From contig JAKMXF010000011.1 of the NCBI GenBank assembly GCA_024704765.1, positions 851,557 through 915,556 on the forward strand: a stretch of 64,000 nucleotides of DNA. The letters are read 5' to 3'. A model generated the notes under the pieces. That model saw only the letters and a program-made list of their open reading frames with translations, had not been told where the DNA came from and made no database searches. Positions within the stretch are counted from its first letter, which is position 1. Every line of letters starts with the position of its first letter. The stretch comes from Oopsacas minuta (lineage: Eukaryota > Porifera > Hexactinellida > Lyssacinosida > Leucopsacidae). Both the position numbers and the translations under genes were made by a program. This document shows, piece after piece, positions 50,448-61,686 of the stretch.

Positions 50448-50493
50448 ATATTTCATGCAAATTCTTTGTTGTTTTCTATCACAGCAAACTAAC

Positions 50494-51972
50494 ATGCTCC
50501 TCACCAAAACTTTCCAAAGATTCTCGTCTCTTGCCAATTCACCTTACCCACGGCTCCACCCACATTTTGTACCAACACTTCAAACCACAGAATCTACAAC
50601 TACTAAAGTACCATTGCCACTGACTAGCCCAAAGAATGTTATAGTTTTAGGTGCAGGATTAGTTTCGCGACCATTGATAAAATATTTCGCAAGAGACCCT
50701 ATGCTTAACATTAAAATCTTAACCAAAGACCTGGGAAATGACACACATTTCTACGACAATAATGTTCAGCTGTATGACGTAGATTGTATGGATAAAGATG
50801 TTATGACAGACTTTTTGGATCAATGCGATTTAGTGATCAGTTTACTTCCACGGAAAATGCACTTTAATGTTGCTAATATGTGTTTAGAATCAAGACGCTG
50901 TCTTGTAACCCCAAGCTATGCCTCTCCGGAATTGTTATCTCTTGACAAAGAGGCACGCGACAGGGGTATTCTCATACTAAACGAGCTTGGTTTAGCACCA
51001 GGGATTGACCACATGCTTTCGAAACGTATTTTCGATGAGGTAGAGAATAATGGTGGAAAGGTAACTGCGTATAATTCATGGACAGGTGGCCTGCCTACAC
51101 CGAAATCAGTTGACAACTCGATGGGCTATAAATTCACTTGGGATCCTGAAGGTGTCCTGATGAACATTTGGAATCCGATTAAATTCATTGAAAATTCGCA
51201 TCTTTTCAACTCAGATGGTGGTGAGATTATTAAGTTTTTGAGACCCATAAATATTCTTGATGGACTAGAACTTGAAGGTTATCCGAATAGAGATTCAGCC
51301 AAGTATATTGAGCTATACAAAATACCACACGCGAAAACTGTGCTACGCGGAACTTTACGCTTTAGTGGTTATTACAGAGCGTTGGAGGCATTCCGCAAAA
51401 TTGGTCTCTTGACAAGAGAACCATTAGATTGGGAGGTAACAGATGGTATGACATTTCGCGAATTTATTGATATAACCATCAGACAAAATTATCCATCTCT
51501 CCCTAGCCATTATTCTACAGAACAATTGCTATTGAAAGTATTAGATAATGATGAGAAGAGTTTTGCTGATCTCAAATCTCTTGGCTTATTGAGTGATACT
51601 CTGATAGAACCAGGCAGGAATCCAGTACAAATATTAGCTAGCTTCATGACCAAGTGGTATCATTTAAAACCAGGGGATAGAGATTGGGCTGTTACCATCC
51701 AGAGAGTTGAGATTGAATGGGGTGAAGGTTCGAAGAGTCGCATGGTTGCAATGTACAGTCTCTTAGGTGGTGACGTCAGTATGGGTGAAGACACGGCTAT
51801 GGCTGTTAGCGTTGGTTTGCCAATCGCGATTGCTGCTAAATTGATTTTGAGAAGAGAAATAAATGAGACTGGTGTACACTACCCCCTAAAGGCGAATATG
51901 TATAAACCCATACTAAAGGAACTGGAAGAAGAAGGATTAGAATTTTCTAATATTTCATATCCACTTTTTTGA
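50494..51972 (+). CDS. AASS (SDH part): Saccharopine dehydrogenase (glutamate-forming), stand-alone
   Basis: Second enzyme of mitochondrial lysine breakdown: saccharopine + NAD to glutamate + aminoadipate semialdehyde. 492 residues from ATG at 50494, whose start MLLTKTFQRFSSLANS is a plausible matrix-targeting sequence; the frame is open 13 codons further upstream, but a CACAG acceptor-like site precedes 50494. The Rossmann motif is VIVLGAGLVSRPLIKYF; LVISLLPRKMHFNVA, NELGLAPGIDHMLSKRIFDE, YNSWTGGLPTPKS, LELEGYPNRDSAKYIELY and TVLRGTLRFSGYYRAL match the SDH half of human AASS. In most animals SDH is fused behind lysine-ketoglutarate reductase; no such domain lies upstream here (the 5' neighbour is the SAM-domain gene). 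Confidence 0.94.
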   Translation: MLLTKTFQRFSSLANSPYPRLHPHFVPTLQTTESTTTKVPLPLTSPKNVIVLGAGLVSRPLIKYFARDPMLNIKILTKDLGNDTHFYDNNVQLYDVDCMDKDVMTDFLDQCDLVISLLPRKMHFNVANMCLESRRCLVTPSYASPELLSLDKEARDRGILILNELGLAPGIDHMLSKRIFDEVENNGGKVTAYNSWTGGLPTPKSVDNSMGYKFTWDPEGVLMNIWNPIKFIENSHLFNSDGGEIIKFLRPINILDGLELEGYPNRDSAKYIELYKIPHAKTVLRGTLRFSGYYRALEAFRKIGLLTREPLDWEVTDGMTFREFIDITIRQNYPSLPSHYSTEQLLLKVLDNDEKSFADLKSLGLLSDTLIEPGRNPVQILASFMTKWYHLKPGDRDWAVTIQRVEIEWGEGSKSRMVAMYSLLGGDVSMGEDTAMAVSVGLPIAIAAKLILRREINETGVHYPLKANMYKPILKELEEEGLEFSNISYPLF

Positions 51973-52118
51973 TAGATTTTAGTTATATTTTCTAAATAAC
52001 TTTAGTAACAACCTTCTTACAATTATTATGAAAAGATTCGAGGAATATTTCTATGTTTTAAATTGTATGACTTTTGCAGACTAATTCTTATGTATTTTTT
52101 GTAATTTTGCTCTGAAGG

Positions 52119-53501
52119 ATGACAAGTATTCAAAAGGAAATTTCATCTAGTCTCCTTGCTTCAGAACAATCGCATAATATAGATATACAAGATTTCGAAA
52201 GTAATGAAACCTTGTCTCATTTGCGATCTTCAGAGCCTTTTACAGATGTAGTGACAAATTCCGCGAGTAAATGGAGCAGAGGTGTAGAGCTTATGCATCA
52301 GATTGAGGGTGATGAGAGATATTTAAGTGAGAAAATATCGCGAAAAGATATTGAATATTCCAACTCAGATTCTGAGACTAGTTTTAGTGAGGGGGAATAT
52401 GAGAATTTTCAACAATTATTATCTAATAGGTTGGATGATGAAATTGAAAATGTTGATAAGAGCGAAACGATAAATTCTGACTCAGAATCTGATTTCGAAG
52501 TGACAAAAACCGCAGATAATACACTTGAAGGCATCATTGAAATCAATCAAAAATCATCTGAAAAAGATATGAATAAGGGAAGGGCAATTTTAAAACAATT
52601 TAAATTTTGGGACGGTTTGCTAGAATCTAGAATCCATATTCAAAAAGCTCTGCTTCTTTCAAACTCTCTACCACACCATGACGAATTTGGTAAGTTTATT
52701 GAGCAAGCTGGAAAATTGGCTGAGGATCCGTTAAACGACGCCAAATCTAGTCTCAATCATTTGTTAGAAGAATTGATAAGTTTGCAAACAACATTTGCAA
52801 ATGCTAACAAACTTTTCCCCATTAGCCAGAAACCAGGTAAGCTATTAAGAGGTGCTTATATGCATTTTGCAACAAATATATGTAAATCTATCTAGTACAT
52901 TTCAACAGGTATGACTAATAGTAAGGATTTCAACAACAGATTATCACAGTATCAGCATGGCGTCATATCTGAATGGGAGGGGAAAACAAAGTTGCTAACT
53001 AGTGCATTCACTAAGAAAGGTTATGTCAATGTAGATAGGTCAGTGTTACAGCAAATAGAATTTTCATATTCCAAATGGGAAGATCTTCTACGTAAAACAC
53101 AGTTGAAAAGATTGCAATATGAAGTTCTTGGAAAGAGGAAATCAACACATAAAGTTGAGGAAAAAGATGTGAAAAAGCGCGAATTACAGCTTAGCAATTA
53201 TGATGAAAACACATTTGATGATACAGATTTTTACCATCAACTTCTACAAGATTTGATTCATAATAAAACAACTTCTACTTTAGGTGAAACTGGACAGAAA
53301 TGGCTTGAAATGAATCGCAATCGCTCGAAAAACAAACGTAGTCTAAACACCAAAGCTAGTAAGGGTCGTAAAATACGTTATGACGTATATCCAAAATTGG
53401 TTAGCTTCATGGCCCCCAGAGACGATAGTGATGTTAATGACTCTACTAGGAATGAACTGTTTCGTTCTGTATTTGGATTATCTATTTTATCAGAACCTTA
53501 G
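52119..53501 (+). CDS. AATF: AATF/Che-1/Bfr2 nucleolar protein, two exons
   Basis: Small-subunit ribosome biogenesis factor (ANN complex with NGDN and NOL10); in animals also a transcription and apoptosis regulator. Exons 52119-52836 and 52909-53501 join across a 72-bp GT-AG intron to 436 residues. The N-terminus is acidic and Ser-rich (NSDSETSFSEGEYENF, as in AATF); a leucine-rich helical region follows (GLLESRIHIQKALLLSN). The C-terminal TRAUB domain is diagnostic: DTDFYHQLLQDLI, KWLEMNRNRSKNKR, KASKGRKIRYDVYPKLVSFM and NELFRSVFG. Nucleolar. Confidence 0.94.
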
Positions 53502-53790
53502 CGTATTTTGTAGACAATTATGATATTAAATTCAATTCAATATTTGCAAGTTAATTATGAGGAGTATACGTAGTACATTTTGTATTGGAAATTATCGCGT
53601 AGGTATTAGCAAGCGAAATTCTTGCAAAATGTAAGATAACAATTACAAGTCTTAAAAACAAGAAATAAGTTTAATACTGAAATAACTAGTAGATAGTAAT
53701 AAGTATTACAAATATAGGAATAAAAGAAATACTACGTAACGCGTAATAAGAGGAATTACGTATTCGAAATTTAAGTGAGATGTTTGATAT
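53502..53790. other. Convergent spacer
   Basis: 289 bp between the 3' ends of AATF (+) and Knickkopf-like gene 1 (-); AT-rich, nothing recognised. Confidence 0.4.
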
Positions 53791-55930
53791 TTAGAACCCG
53801 TATAACACGGTTAGCAAAACAGCAATGAGGGTAAGAAGAGAGAATGGTAGAGTTAGATATCCTGCTGATCCAGGGCACTCAGATAAATCATCAACAATGT
53901 AAATTTTCCATCCCAAATTATGGTGAGCAGCACATTGATAGTATGCCATGTCTGGAGTATTCTCATCAGTTTGCCATTGAATTACAGATGAGGTAATTCC
54001 ATTACCACAAGAAGATTCGAGTGTAGCCTTGTAGTCGCTCCATGGATCGAATTGATCACCATTGCCAGCTGTTTCTTCCCACATACAGAATTCTCCTGTT
54101 GTAGGGGGTCCGTAAACTGTCTCAGAGGATCTTGGATGTGCGTATAAAGCCCCTTCTTTTGAGCTCGTTATATATAGAGGATGATTTTGAGATTCAATTG
54201 TTTCATTATTCCCACCATTAACAAAGAATACAACTTTTGAACCACGCTTAATGTATACCTCAGGGATAAGCAAGCCATTCAGATACCAAGCTACATCTAG
54301 CCCAATTTTACCTGTGATGGCAGTGTAACCTTGTTCTCCACCTGTATAACCTATGTATGCTTCTATGGGGTCGGAATCATCATCAATACAAATTGGAGGA
54401 ATATCCCAAGGAGTAACAGCAACTGGTGGAGTAATTGGGCATTGAAATATAGGACATGTTGATTCAGCGCTGAAGTCAATTTGAATTGGGGATCCTGTAC
54501 TAGCTCTGTCACCTGTAGCATGCATTTTTACCAACCACTGACCAGAGGCATTAAACGTATTTCCTCTTGACCATAGGGTGTATTGTGGCCAAGGATGAGT
54601 AAAGTTTTTATCCAAAATATCACCAGGAGATAATCTTCTGGTAGTAACACACAATTGGGTCACCTTCTGGTGCCATTTGAACCGCTGAATCGGATGAACT
54701 AATTCCAAATGCAATATACTCGAGGGGATCTAGATCGCAAGTGTGGAACCTAAAAGTGATGAAATCATCTGCTAAATTGTACAAATACTCCACATGAAAG
54801 TAAGTCCCTATCTCTGTACATTGGTAATCATCTGTACGGGGTGGAGTGCTGACATCAGTTTTACAAGTCATAGCAGGACAGCCTGAACATTCAAAATCAC
54901 TATAGTATATTGTACCGAATGTTTTAGCTTTATCCACGCAGTATACGCTGAATATATAACTGTCACAAACATCTGTACCATTGGGAAGTGTTAGTACAAT
55001 ATTATCTTCAATTATCTCTGTTTCTAAGCGTGCAAGAGTTGAAAACTGATCTTGTACTATGTAACCAGCTGTTAGGTCGTCAGTATGTGCACCCCAGTAC
55101 CAAGTAGCTACAGCTGTTCCATCATATACGAGTGAGTTCAATCCGATTACATTTGGCCCGAGTACATGCATATAACCAGATATATCATGTATTTTGGGAT
55201 CAAAGCCAATCTTTACTGGTCCGAAATCTGTGCAGGTAAATCCAGTTGCGGGCGCCGGTGGAATGGTTACTTGACCAAATGAAACATAGAAATCAACACA
55301 CCAAACTGAGAGAGATTGGAAAACAGTGTTAACATGTTCTGGAGGATATGTAACGTTTGCATCTATGTCGATTATATCTAGCACCTTTCCATAACCACCA
55401 TTATATCCAGCTCGTACTCCAGCTGCTGTAGGAATAACACTTGTATCTAGCCACATATAAGCTGCTGGAGCTTTGTCGTCAGTGTCGAGGCCAGCTACGA
55501 AGAAGCGGTATTGTGAACGATCTAGAAACACGTGACCATCGAGTTCGTGGAAGTTCGGCCCATCTGGTCTTGCAAATGGGCCAAGGTATTCGGCATTGCA
55601 TGGTATATACACGTTGTTGGGCACGTAGAAGGAGGCTATTAATGTACCGCCATCGGTTACACGAATAGTAGGAGAGTCCAACACATTAGCGGACATATTA
55701 AACCACATATTAACCGCAGTAACAGGACCAGTTAACGTATACGTGGCGGAACCAGACTGACTAGAGAAATTCAAATTATTAGGCGAAGTGAATTCAAATA
55801 GGAAAAGTGTGTTTGCATCAATCAGGTATACTCTCCCTGAAATGGAACCCGTGTTGATTGTTCCTAAACGGAGGAATCCTGATGTTGTAACCACCAGCTG
55901 TAACACCAGTAGAGTTGTCAATAACCTCAT
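53791..55930 (-). CDS. Knickkopf/Skeletor-like protein 1, internal frame break
   Basis: Secreted, GPI-anchored protein type with DM13 repeats, DOMON and a C-terminal cupredoxin (plastocyanin-like) domain, the layout of insect Knickkopf. ATG at 55930 begins a signal peptide (MRLLTTLLVLQLVVTTSG). DM13-type repeats follow (EYLGPFARPDGPNFHELDGH, AAYMWLDTS), then the first part of DOMON. Near 54645 the frame shifts by +1: the upstream frame stops at 54620, while the downstream frame continues RRLSPGDILDKNF.. through the cupredoxin domain (HPLYITSS; CAAHHNLGW) to a hydrophobic GPI-signal tail. Compared with genes 2 and 3, about 59 codons between the VC and TTR residues are missing at the break. An 82-bp GT-AG pair could bridge the frames, but would remove conserved DOMON sequence including the candidate haem Met. 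Either a recent pseudogene or an assembly/sequence error. Confidence 0.75.
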
Positions 55931-57140
55931 TCGGAATCTCTAGTTATAATGGTCTGGATACAACAACAGTAGTGCAGAGTTATTTCAAACATATCAATAA
56001 TGAGTAATTAAACACCCGTCCCAATGTACCGTATTTCCCTGAATAACCTCCGGGGGCTAAAGAAACGCTCCTAGAGATCGCCACCCTATAGAATATTTTT
56101 GATGTAAATTAAGCTTCATTTCACTATGCAACAGATTAAGACTATTATTCTATATTTTGTATTTTCAAATCCGAAAAATATTAAAAAAGACAGAAAAATG
56201 CACTTAAAATTTGTGAAACAATCAAACCTGAGGATGAATTAGTAGAATTAACAGAAAGGATAAATAAGAACTGTGAAGTGAAGTGTGAAGGCGATAATGA
56301 AGTAATATATATGCAGAATATATAAGACCACCCAGGTCCAAATATGAGGTTATCAACAAGTGGGCTGTGCTACAATAACAAGTAGATTCATTTGTATACT
56401 TGGGTGGTCTTCTATCTTTGCATATGAACAACTTCACTACACATTCACACTTAATCACTACCATGCTCAACGAATTCTCATTCACACTTATTTCTCTGAC
56501 ATTAAAGGATGTGACAACTTATCAAATGAAATCTTGGGATGAAACTAAGGTCGATTGTCTAAAAGATGTCTCTGCCCCCCATGGACTGGGGGTGAGTAAT
56601 TTTACTGATAAATAATACTACTGCATGTCCTAAGTCACCGATTGAAGCAGTAATTATGATATATTCTGCTTTAAGATTAGCAATTATACATGCTAACAAC
56701 ATTTAATATTTGATTTGATTAGTGTTACACTATCATATAGTTCCTTTCTTAGATCACTGATTAGTTCTACATTTTTGGAAGTATTAAGTCAGTATATCAT
56801 CGTCAACATTCTAAATCAGGATGATGTGGATGATATTATGTCCAATAGATAAGTTAGTTGTATAATTTTGTTAATGTATCCGCTTTTGAAATTAAACTCT
56901 AGACTAACAACCTATTATGAACATTGGAATGCATTTAGACAACTTCCACTCAATTTGTTACAAATGATTTCATTTCAACATCACATGGGTAGGTATAAAT
57001 ATCTATATGTAGTAGGCAGGCTCATACACTATAAATCTTCATATATATTACTTATTGAGTTTCAAAAAGGTTGATCACATAGATTTGAATTGAATTTCTT
57101 CTGGTTGAGAATTTATTCGCTCTGCTATTGTAACTACAAA
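55931..57140. other. Head-to-head spacer between Knickkopf-like genes 1 and 2
   Basis: 1.2 kb. No gene supported; short ORFs on both strands overlap an imperfect inverted repeat (about 56290-56450). Presumably the shared promoter region. Confidence 0.45.
56290..56450. repeat. Imperfect inverted repeat
   Basis: ATATGCAGAATATATAAGAC and CACCCAGG on the left mirror CTTGGGTGGTCTTCTATCTT and TGCATAT on the right; arms of about 30 bp around a 55-bp centre. Confidence 0.6.
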
Positions 57141-60100
57141 ATGCGTTTGCTGTTGTTGGTACTTTTGCTACAACTTGTATACACAGTACAAGCATTCTAT
57201 CGGCTTGGAACAGTAGGTGTAGGCTCCACCAGTGGTACAATCTACTTGATAGATTCAAATTCGTTATTTCTAAGAGGTTTCTCTGCAACTGAAGCATTAG
57301 TCTTCCGTGGAGGTTCTGGAAGTACTTTAGTTACTGCTACAACCAGTGGTGCTCTCTCCAATGTAAACATGGTGATGGATGGTGATAATGACTGGTTGAG
57401 TGTATCACCCATTGAAATACGCACTGCCAGCGGGGATCAGCTGATCACATCGTTTGATATTCCAGGAAATATCCAAATTCCCTGTACAGCTGAGTATCTC
57501 GGAAGGTTCACTAGAGGAGGCTTTAGCACTCTTCATTCTTTAGCTGGACATGTGTTTTTCGATTCTTCGAATAGACGACTGTTCGTAGCAGGTCTCTATC
57601 TAGATGGAAGTGCTCCTGCAGCCTACATGTGGCTAAGTACTAGTACAACACCCTTGTCAACTGGTGTTAGAGCAGGATACAATGGTAGATATGGGAGAGT
57701 AGATGACGTAAACAACCTGGATGCAAATGTAACATTCCCAATAGGAGGTGTGCAGACAGGATACAGATCTCTCTCGGTTTGGTGTGAGGCATTCACTGTA
57801 TCATTCGGACATGTAGTTATCCCTATATCCTCTGATTCATTTGAATGTAGCACAACCTACGGACCAGTAATGTTAGGTAATACTCCTGCTAGTCATGGTG
57901 TTTCTGCAAAAGCGTATGTGCTAGGACCAAATACGATTGGGCTAAAGAACTTGTATTTCGATGGGAGTGCCCCTGCTACATGGTATTGGGCTGGAGCAAC
58001 AAGTGATGTGCATGACGGCTTCATAGTTGCTAGCGAAACTGGGAGCTTAGCTGCACTAGGATCTCGCAGCAATGCTAACATCGTATTAACACTTCCATCT
58101 GACTATGACGTGTGTAATACAAATTTCCTTGGTTTGTACTGTGTTTTAGCTTCAGTCTCATTCGGTCAGGTCTACTTCAGTACTGAATTTGGCTGCTCGA
58201 ATTGTCCTGCTATTTGCAAAACAGTAACGCAAGCAGCTGTACCTAGCTTCCAATGTCAAGATCTCAGTAGTACTGATCAATTGGAATACCGGTATGATCC
58301 CACGAATAGCCTAGTTACATTTAGATTCCATACTTGCAATCTAGAAGCTAATCAGTACTTTGCGTTTGGATTGAGTGCTAGTAACTTTGGAGTATCCATG
58401 GCACCAAACGGTGACGTTGCAGTGTGTCAATACTCTACAACTGGTGTTGTAGATTGTTCAGATTATGATCTGACCATAAGATCACAGTGTGCATTATCTG
58501 GTGGGAGTTATAATGGAGCTTGTCCTGATAAAGTTCTCACTGGAGGTGTGAATAATTATATCAACACACAAGTTGAAACTATCAACGCCTTGACAACCTT
58601 TACTACAACAAGAGCTGTAACCACAGCAGACAGTCATGACAAGGATTTTACACCTGGTACACCTCAGTATATTATTTGGGCACGTGGAGGAACATTTTCT
58701 TCTCCTACCAGTGAGAGATGGGTACTACGTCATGCACCTAGCGACCGTATTTCTGCTGTTTCCCCTATACAAATTGATTATGGTAGCACTTCTACTTGTC
58801 CACAACCTTTGGAGTGTCCCATGTCTACGCCTGAGCCTGCGACAGCTTGGGAAATTCCTCCACTCTGTATCAACTCTATGAATAGTGAAATACAAGCCTC
58901 CATTGGGAATACAGGAGGTAGACAAGGATACAAAGCGATTACTGGTCAGGATGGATGGGGCATAGCTTGGTATCTGAATGGCTTGCTTATCCCTGAGGTA
59001 TATGTATTGCGTGGGACAACAGTTACTTTCTATGTTAACGGAGGAAATAATCCTGCCGCATCAGCTAGTTACCATCCTTTCTACATAACAAGCTCTGACC
59101 AAGGAAGCATTAGCGCTATTGCACTTGCTGGAATAACCATTGATGAGACTGTATTGGCTGGTTTGAATTACAATCTACTAACACAAACAGTCACAGATCT
59201 GACTGTAGGTCCATACTGTGAATGGACAGAAACGCAAGGATTTGGTGACAACTTCGACACATTTGAAGAATACAAAAACACACTAGATTACTCTTGCAGT
59301 AATAGTGTTAGTTCTGGCAGCTTTCAATGGACACCAAATGCAACTACGAGCGATCTTGTTTATTATCAATGTGCTACACATCGTCTGTTGGGATGGAAGA
59401 TTCATGTTGTTGATTCGCTAACTTCGTGTTACCAAATGGCTGGGATTACTACTACTATGGCAACTACAACCACTGAACCTATAACTACTGAATCTGTAAC
59501 TACAACTCAACCTATAACTACTACAGAACCTATAACTATTGATACTGAACCTGCAACCACTGAACCTATAACTACAACTGAACCTATAACTACGACTACA
59601 GAACCTATAACTACAACTGAACCTATAACTACAACTGAACCTATAACTACGACTACAGAACCTATAACTACAACTGAACCTATAACTACGACTACAGAAC
59701 CTATAACTACCGAACCTATAACTGCAACAACCGAACCTATAACTACTGAACCAACAGCAATCACCAGTTCATTCCCTTGGATCATCCCACCAATTTGCAT
59801 TGATTCCCAATCCAATTCAATCAAAGCAGCAATAGGAGAAGCTAAAGATGGTTCACAAATTTGGTACTTGAATTTACTACCAATCCCTGAAATCTATATT
59901 CAGCGGGGTACCGAAGTAAAATTTTATGTAAATGGTGGAAACGATCAGTCAGATCCCGAAAAATATCATCCGTTGTATTTGACCAGCTCAAATGTTGGTG
60001 GAATACTTAATCTGATGAATGAAGGTAAACCTTTGGATGAGAGGGTTTATGCTGGTATACAGCTTGTTGGAAATCGCGTTGCATCCGTTACTGATGGAAG

Positions 60101-60416
60101 TATATGTAGTTATTTAACCCATAAAGATGCCAATGACTATGATTCGCTTCAAGAATTCCAAGATTCATTGGATTTTGTTTGTATTGGAAATAGAGAGACA
60201 GGTGAATTTAGTTGGACTCCTGACGCAAACACTTCAGACACTATATACTATCAATGTGCTCAGCATGAGAATCATGGTATGAAAATACACGTAGTGGATG
60301 ACCTGGAAGATTGTCACTATCTTCTTCAACTCGCTGCGAGCAGTGCTAGTTCTCTTCTCCCCTTCTTCTTCCTGCTATTTATTGGGTGCTTAATCGCCCT
60401 GTTTCTTATTTTTTAA
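57141..60416 (+). CDS. Knickkopf/Skeletor-like protein 2 with two cupredoxin domains and Thr-rich stalk
   Basis: 1091 residues, single exon, ATG at 57141 (signal peptide MRLLLLVLLLQLVYTVQA). DM13-type repeats about 23-345 (EYLGRFTRGGFSTLHSLAGH; LYLDGSAPAAYMWLSTS; LYFDGSAPATWYWAG). DOMON about 370-546, with Met420 (VSMAPNGD) and His531 (WVLRHAP), which line up with the axial haem ligands of DOMON cytochromes. Cupredoxin 1 about 570-755: His645, Cys744, His747, but Trp752 where the axial Met would be. A Thr/Pro/Glu repeat stalk about 767-871, then cupredoxin 2 about 880-1055 with a full type-1 copper set: His943, Cys1039, His1042, Met1047. A hydrophobic C-terminus (SLLPFFFLLFIGCLIALFLIF-like) suggests a GPI signal. 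In insects Knickkopf protects and organises chitin at the cell surface. Redox activity is inference. Confidence 0.88.
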   Translation: MRLLLLVLLLQLVYTVQAFYRLGTVGVGSTSGTIYLIDSNSLFLRGFSATEALVFRGGSGSTLVTATTSGALSNVNMVMDGDNDWLSVSPIEIRTASGDQLITSFDIPGNIQIPCTAEYLGRFTRGGFSTLHSLAGHVFFDSSNRRLFVAGLYLDGSAPAAYMWLSTSTTPLSTGVRAGYNGRYGRVDDVNNLDANVTFPIGGVQTGYRSLSVWCEAFTVSFGHVVIPISSDSFECSTTYGPVMLGNTPASHGVSAKAYVLGPNTIGLKNLYFDGSAPATWYWAGATSDVHDGFIVASETGSLAALGSRSNANIVLTLPSDYDVCNTNFLGLYCVLASVSFGQVYFSTEFGCSNCPAICKTVTQAAVPSFQCQDLSSTDQLEYRYDPTNSLVTFRFHTCNLEANQYFAFGLSASNFGVSMAPNGDVAVCQYSTTGVVDCSDYDLTIRSQCALSGGSYNGACPDKVLTGGVNNYINTQVETINALTTFTTTRAVTTADSHDKDFTPGTPQYIIWARGGTFSSPTSERWVLRHAPSDRISAVSPIQIDYGSTSTCPQPLECPMSTPEPATAWEIPPLCINSMNSEIQASIGNTGGRQGYKAITGQDGWGIAWYLNGLLIPEVYVLRGTTVTFYVNGGNNPAASASYHPFYITSSDQGSISAIALAGITIDETVLAGLNYNLLTQTVTDLTVGPYCEWTETQGFGDNFDTFEEYKNTLDYSCSNSVSSGSFQWTPNATTSDLVYYQCATHRLLGWKIHVVDSLTSCYQMAGITTTMATTTTEPITTESVTTTQPITTTEPITIDTEPATTEPITTTEPITTTTEPITTTEPITTTEPITTTTEPITTTEPITTTTEPITTEPITATTEPITTEPTAITSSFPWIIPPICIDSQSNSIKAAIGEAKDGSQIWYLNLLPIPEIYIQRGTEVKFYVNGGNDQSDPEKYHPLYLTSSNVGGILNLMNEGKPLDERVYAGIQLVGNRVASVTDGSICSYLTHKDANDYDSLQEFQDSLDFVCIGNRETGEFSWTPDANTSDTIYYQCAQHENHGMKIHVVDDLEDCHYLLQLAASSASSLLPFFFLLFIGCLIALFLIF
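59455..59760. repeat. Thr-rich coding minisatellite (18-bp unit)
   Basis: Tandem array of a CCTATAACTACAACTGAA-type unit encoding PITTTE. It probably gives a heavily O-glycosylated stalk. The antisense ORF across it is an artefact. Confidence 0.9.
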
Positions 60417-61686
60417 CTGTTTTGCTATGTAAAAACTACCTTAGTGTATACAAGTTACATTTGTTGTTTTGATAATATTTTCAGTGGACCTTTACGTATC
60501 ACCGTTAATTAAGGATATTTCATATTGATTGATAATTTGTCATACTCTATATTACGTTTGATAGAGAGCCAGTAGATTAAATTGTCAATTTTCTAGAATC
60601 CGCGGAATTGATCTATTATGCATGTATTCTGAGATTTTCAGCGACCTATAGACATTCATTAGAGACTATTAATATTTTCTATTACAGCTATTTGTTGTTT
60701 TATTGATGTTCTGCAATACAATATGTCGGTGTAGCAGAACTCCTGATTATAAAGTATTCGGATTATGTGATTCTACTTTATCAATATTCGCTGAAATATA
60801 TTCTTCTATGTATCAACATAATTGCTAATTTGTATTTTAATCGATTTTGTAATGGAATTGATGGGAAATCCATATTAATCAATGTATTACTAGAAATCCA
60901 GGAAGTTGGATAATATTGAGTATCAGGAAGACAGTCAATAAATTGTATAATCTTGGTCGAGAGTTAAGTTATGCAATCGTGCTATTTAATATTTAAAGCA
61001 ATTATTACTCGCTTTCAATAGAATATTTGACTTAAACATAAACGGATGAGGAATATTAGCATAACATAATTTATTAAGAGAAAATTACTTATATTTCCAA
61101 TTATATATAGACTAGATTAGGTTGCGAATAACAGCCTGACCTATTTCCTCTTCCTGCCAGGAGAATTTTCTTAGAATCCAACTTTCACCATGGAATTATA
61201 GGCTGTATGGAGTTCCATTATGAATATATAATCTAAGAAATGGCTTTTACACTATCATGAAATCAATTGTGCCATTATCTAATACAAAGAATACTTTTCT
61301 TCATAGGCCTTATCCAGCTAATTTACTAGATTTATAGACCTGTAATGCTAGATCCTGCAACAACAACAACAGTTAGCACAGGAAGCGGAAGCGTTTGTTG
61401 GTAACAGCTTTCATACTCGATAGAATTCCTTAATAAAATAGCCATCGTGGCGGCGCGCGTGCTTGTGTCAACTAGGTATTAAGAAATATGGCAGCATAAA
61501 ATTAACTGAGCCTTGACTGTCTATCTTAAATTATAATAGAGGTATAGGAGTATAAATATAGGTAAATCTATTTTCACATTGTTTTGGAGTCAGTAAATAT
61601 ATATTTTAAGGCCTTTAGAATTCGAAAATTTAATTATTTAAATATTTAAGCACTACAAATAGCTCACTAATAATACCCACTACAAG
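60417..61686. other. Spacer between Knickkopf-like genes 2 and 3
   Basis: 1.27 kb; nothing coding seen. A short CAACAACAACAACAG run lies near 61357. Confidence 0.45.

Noticed and set aside
54620-54714. An 82-bp GT-AG intron that would repair the Knickkopf-like gene 1 frame
   Set aside because: It would remove sequence that is conserved coding DOMON in the two paralogues, so a deletion or assembly error is more likely.
59507-59824. 105-codon antisense ORF of Val/Gly/Ser repeats
   Set aside because: Shadow of the Thr-rich minisatellite in Knickkopf-like gene 2.
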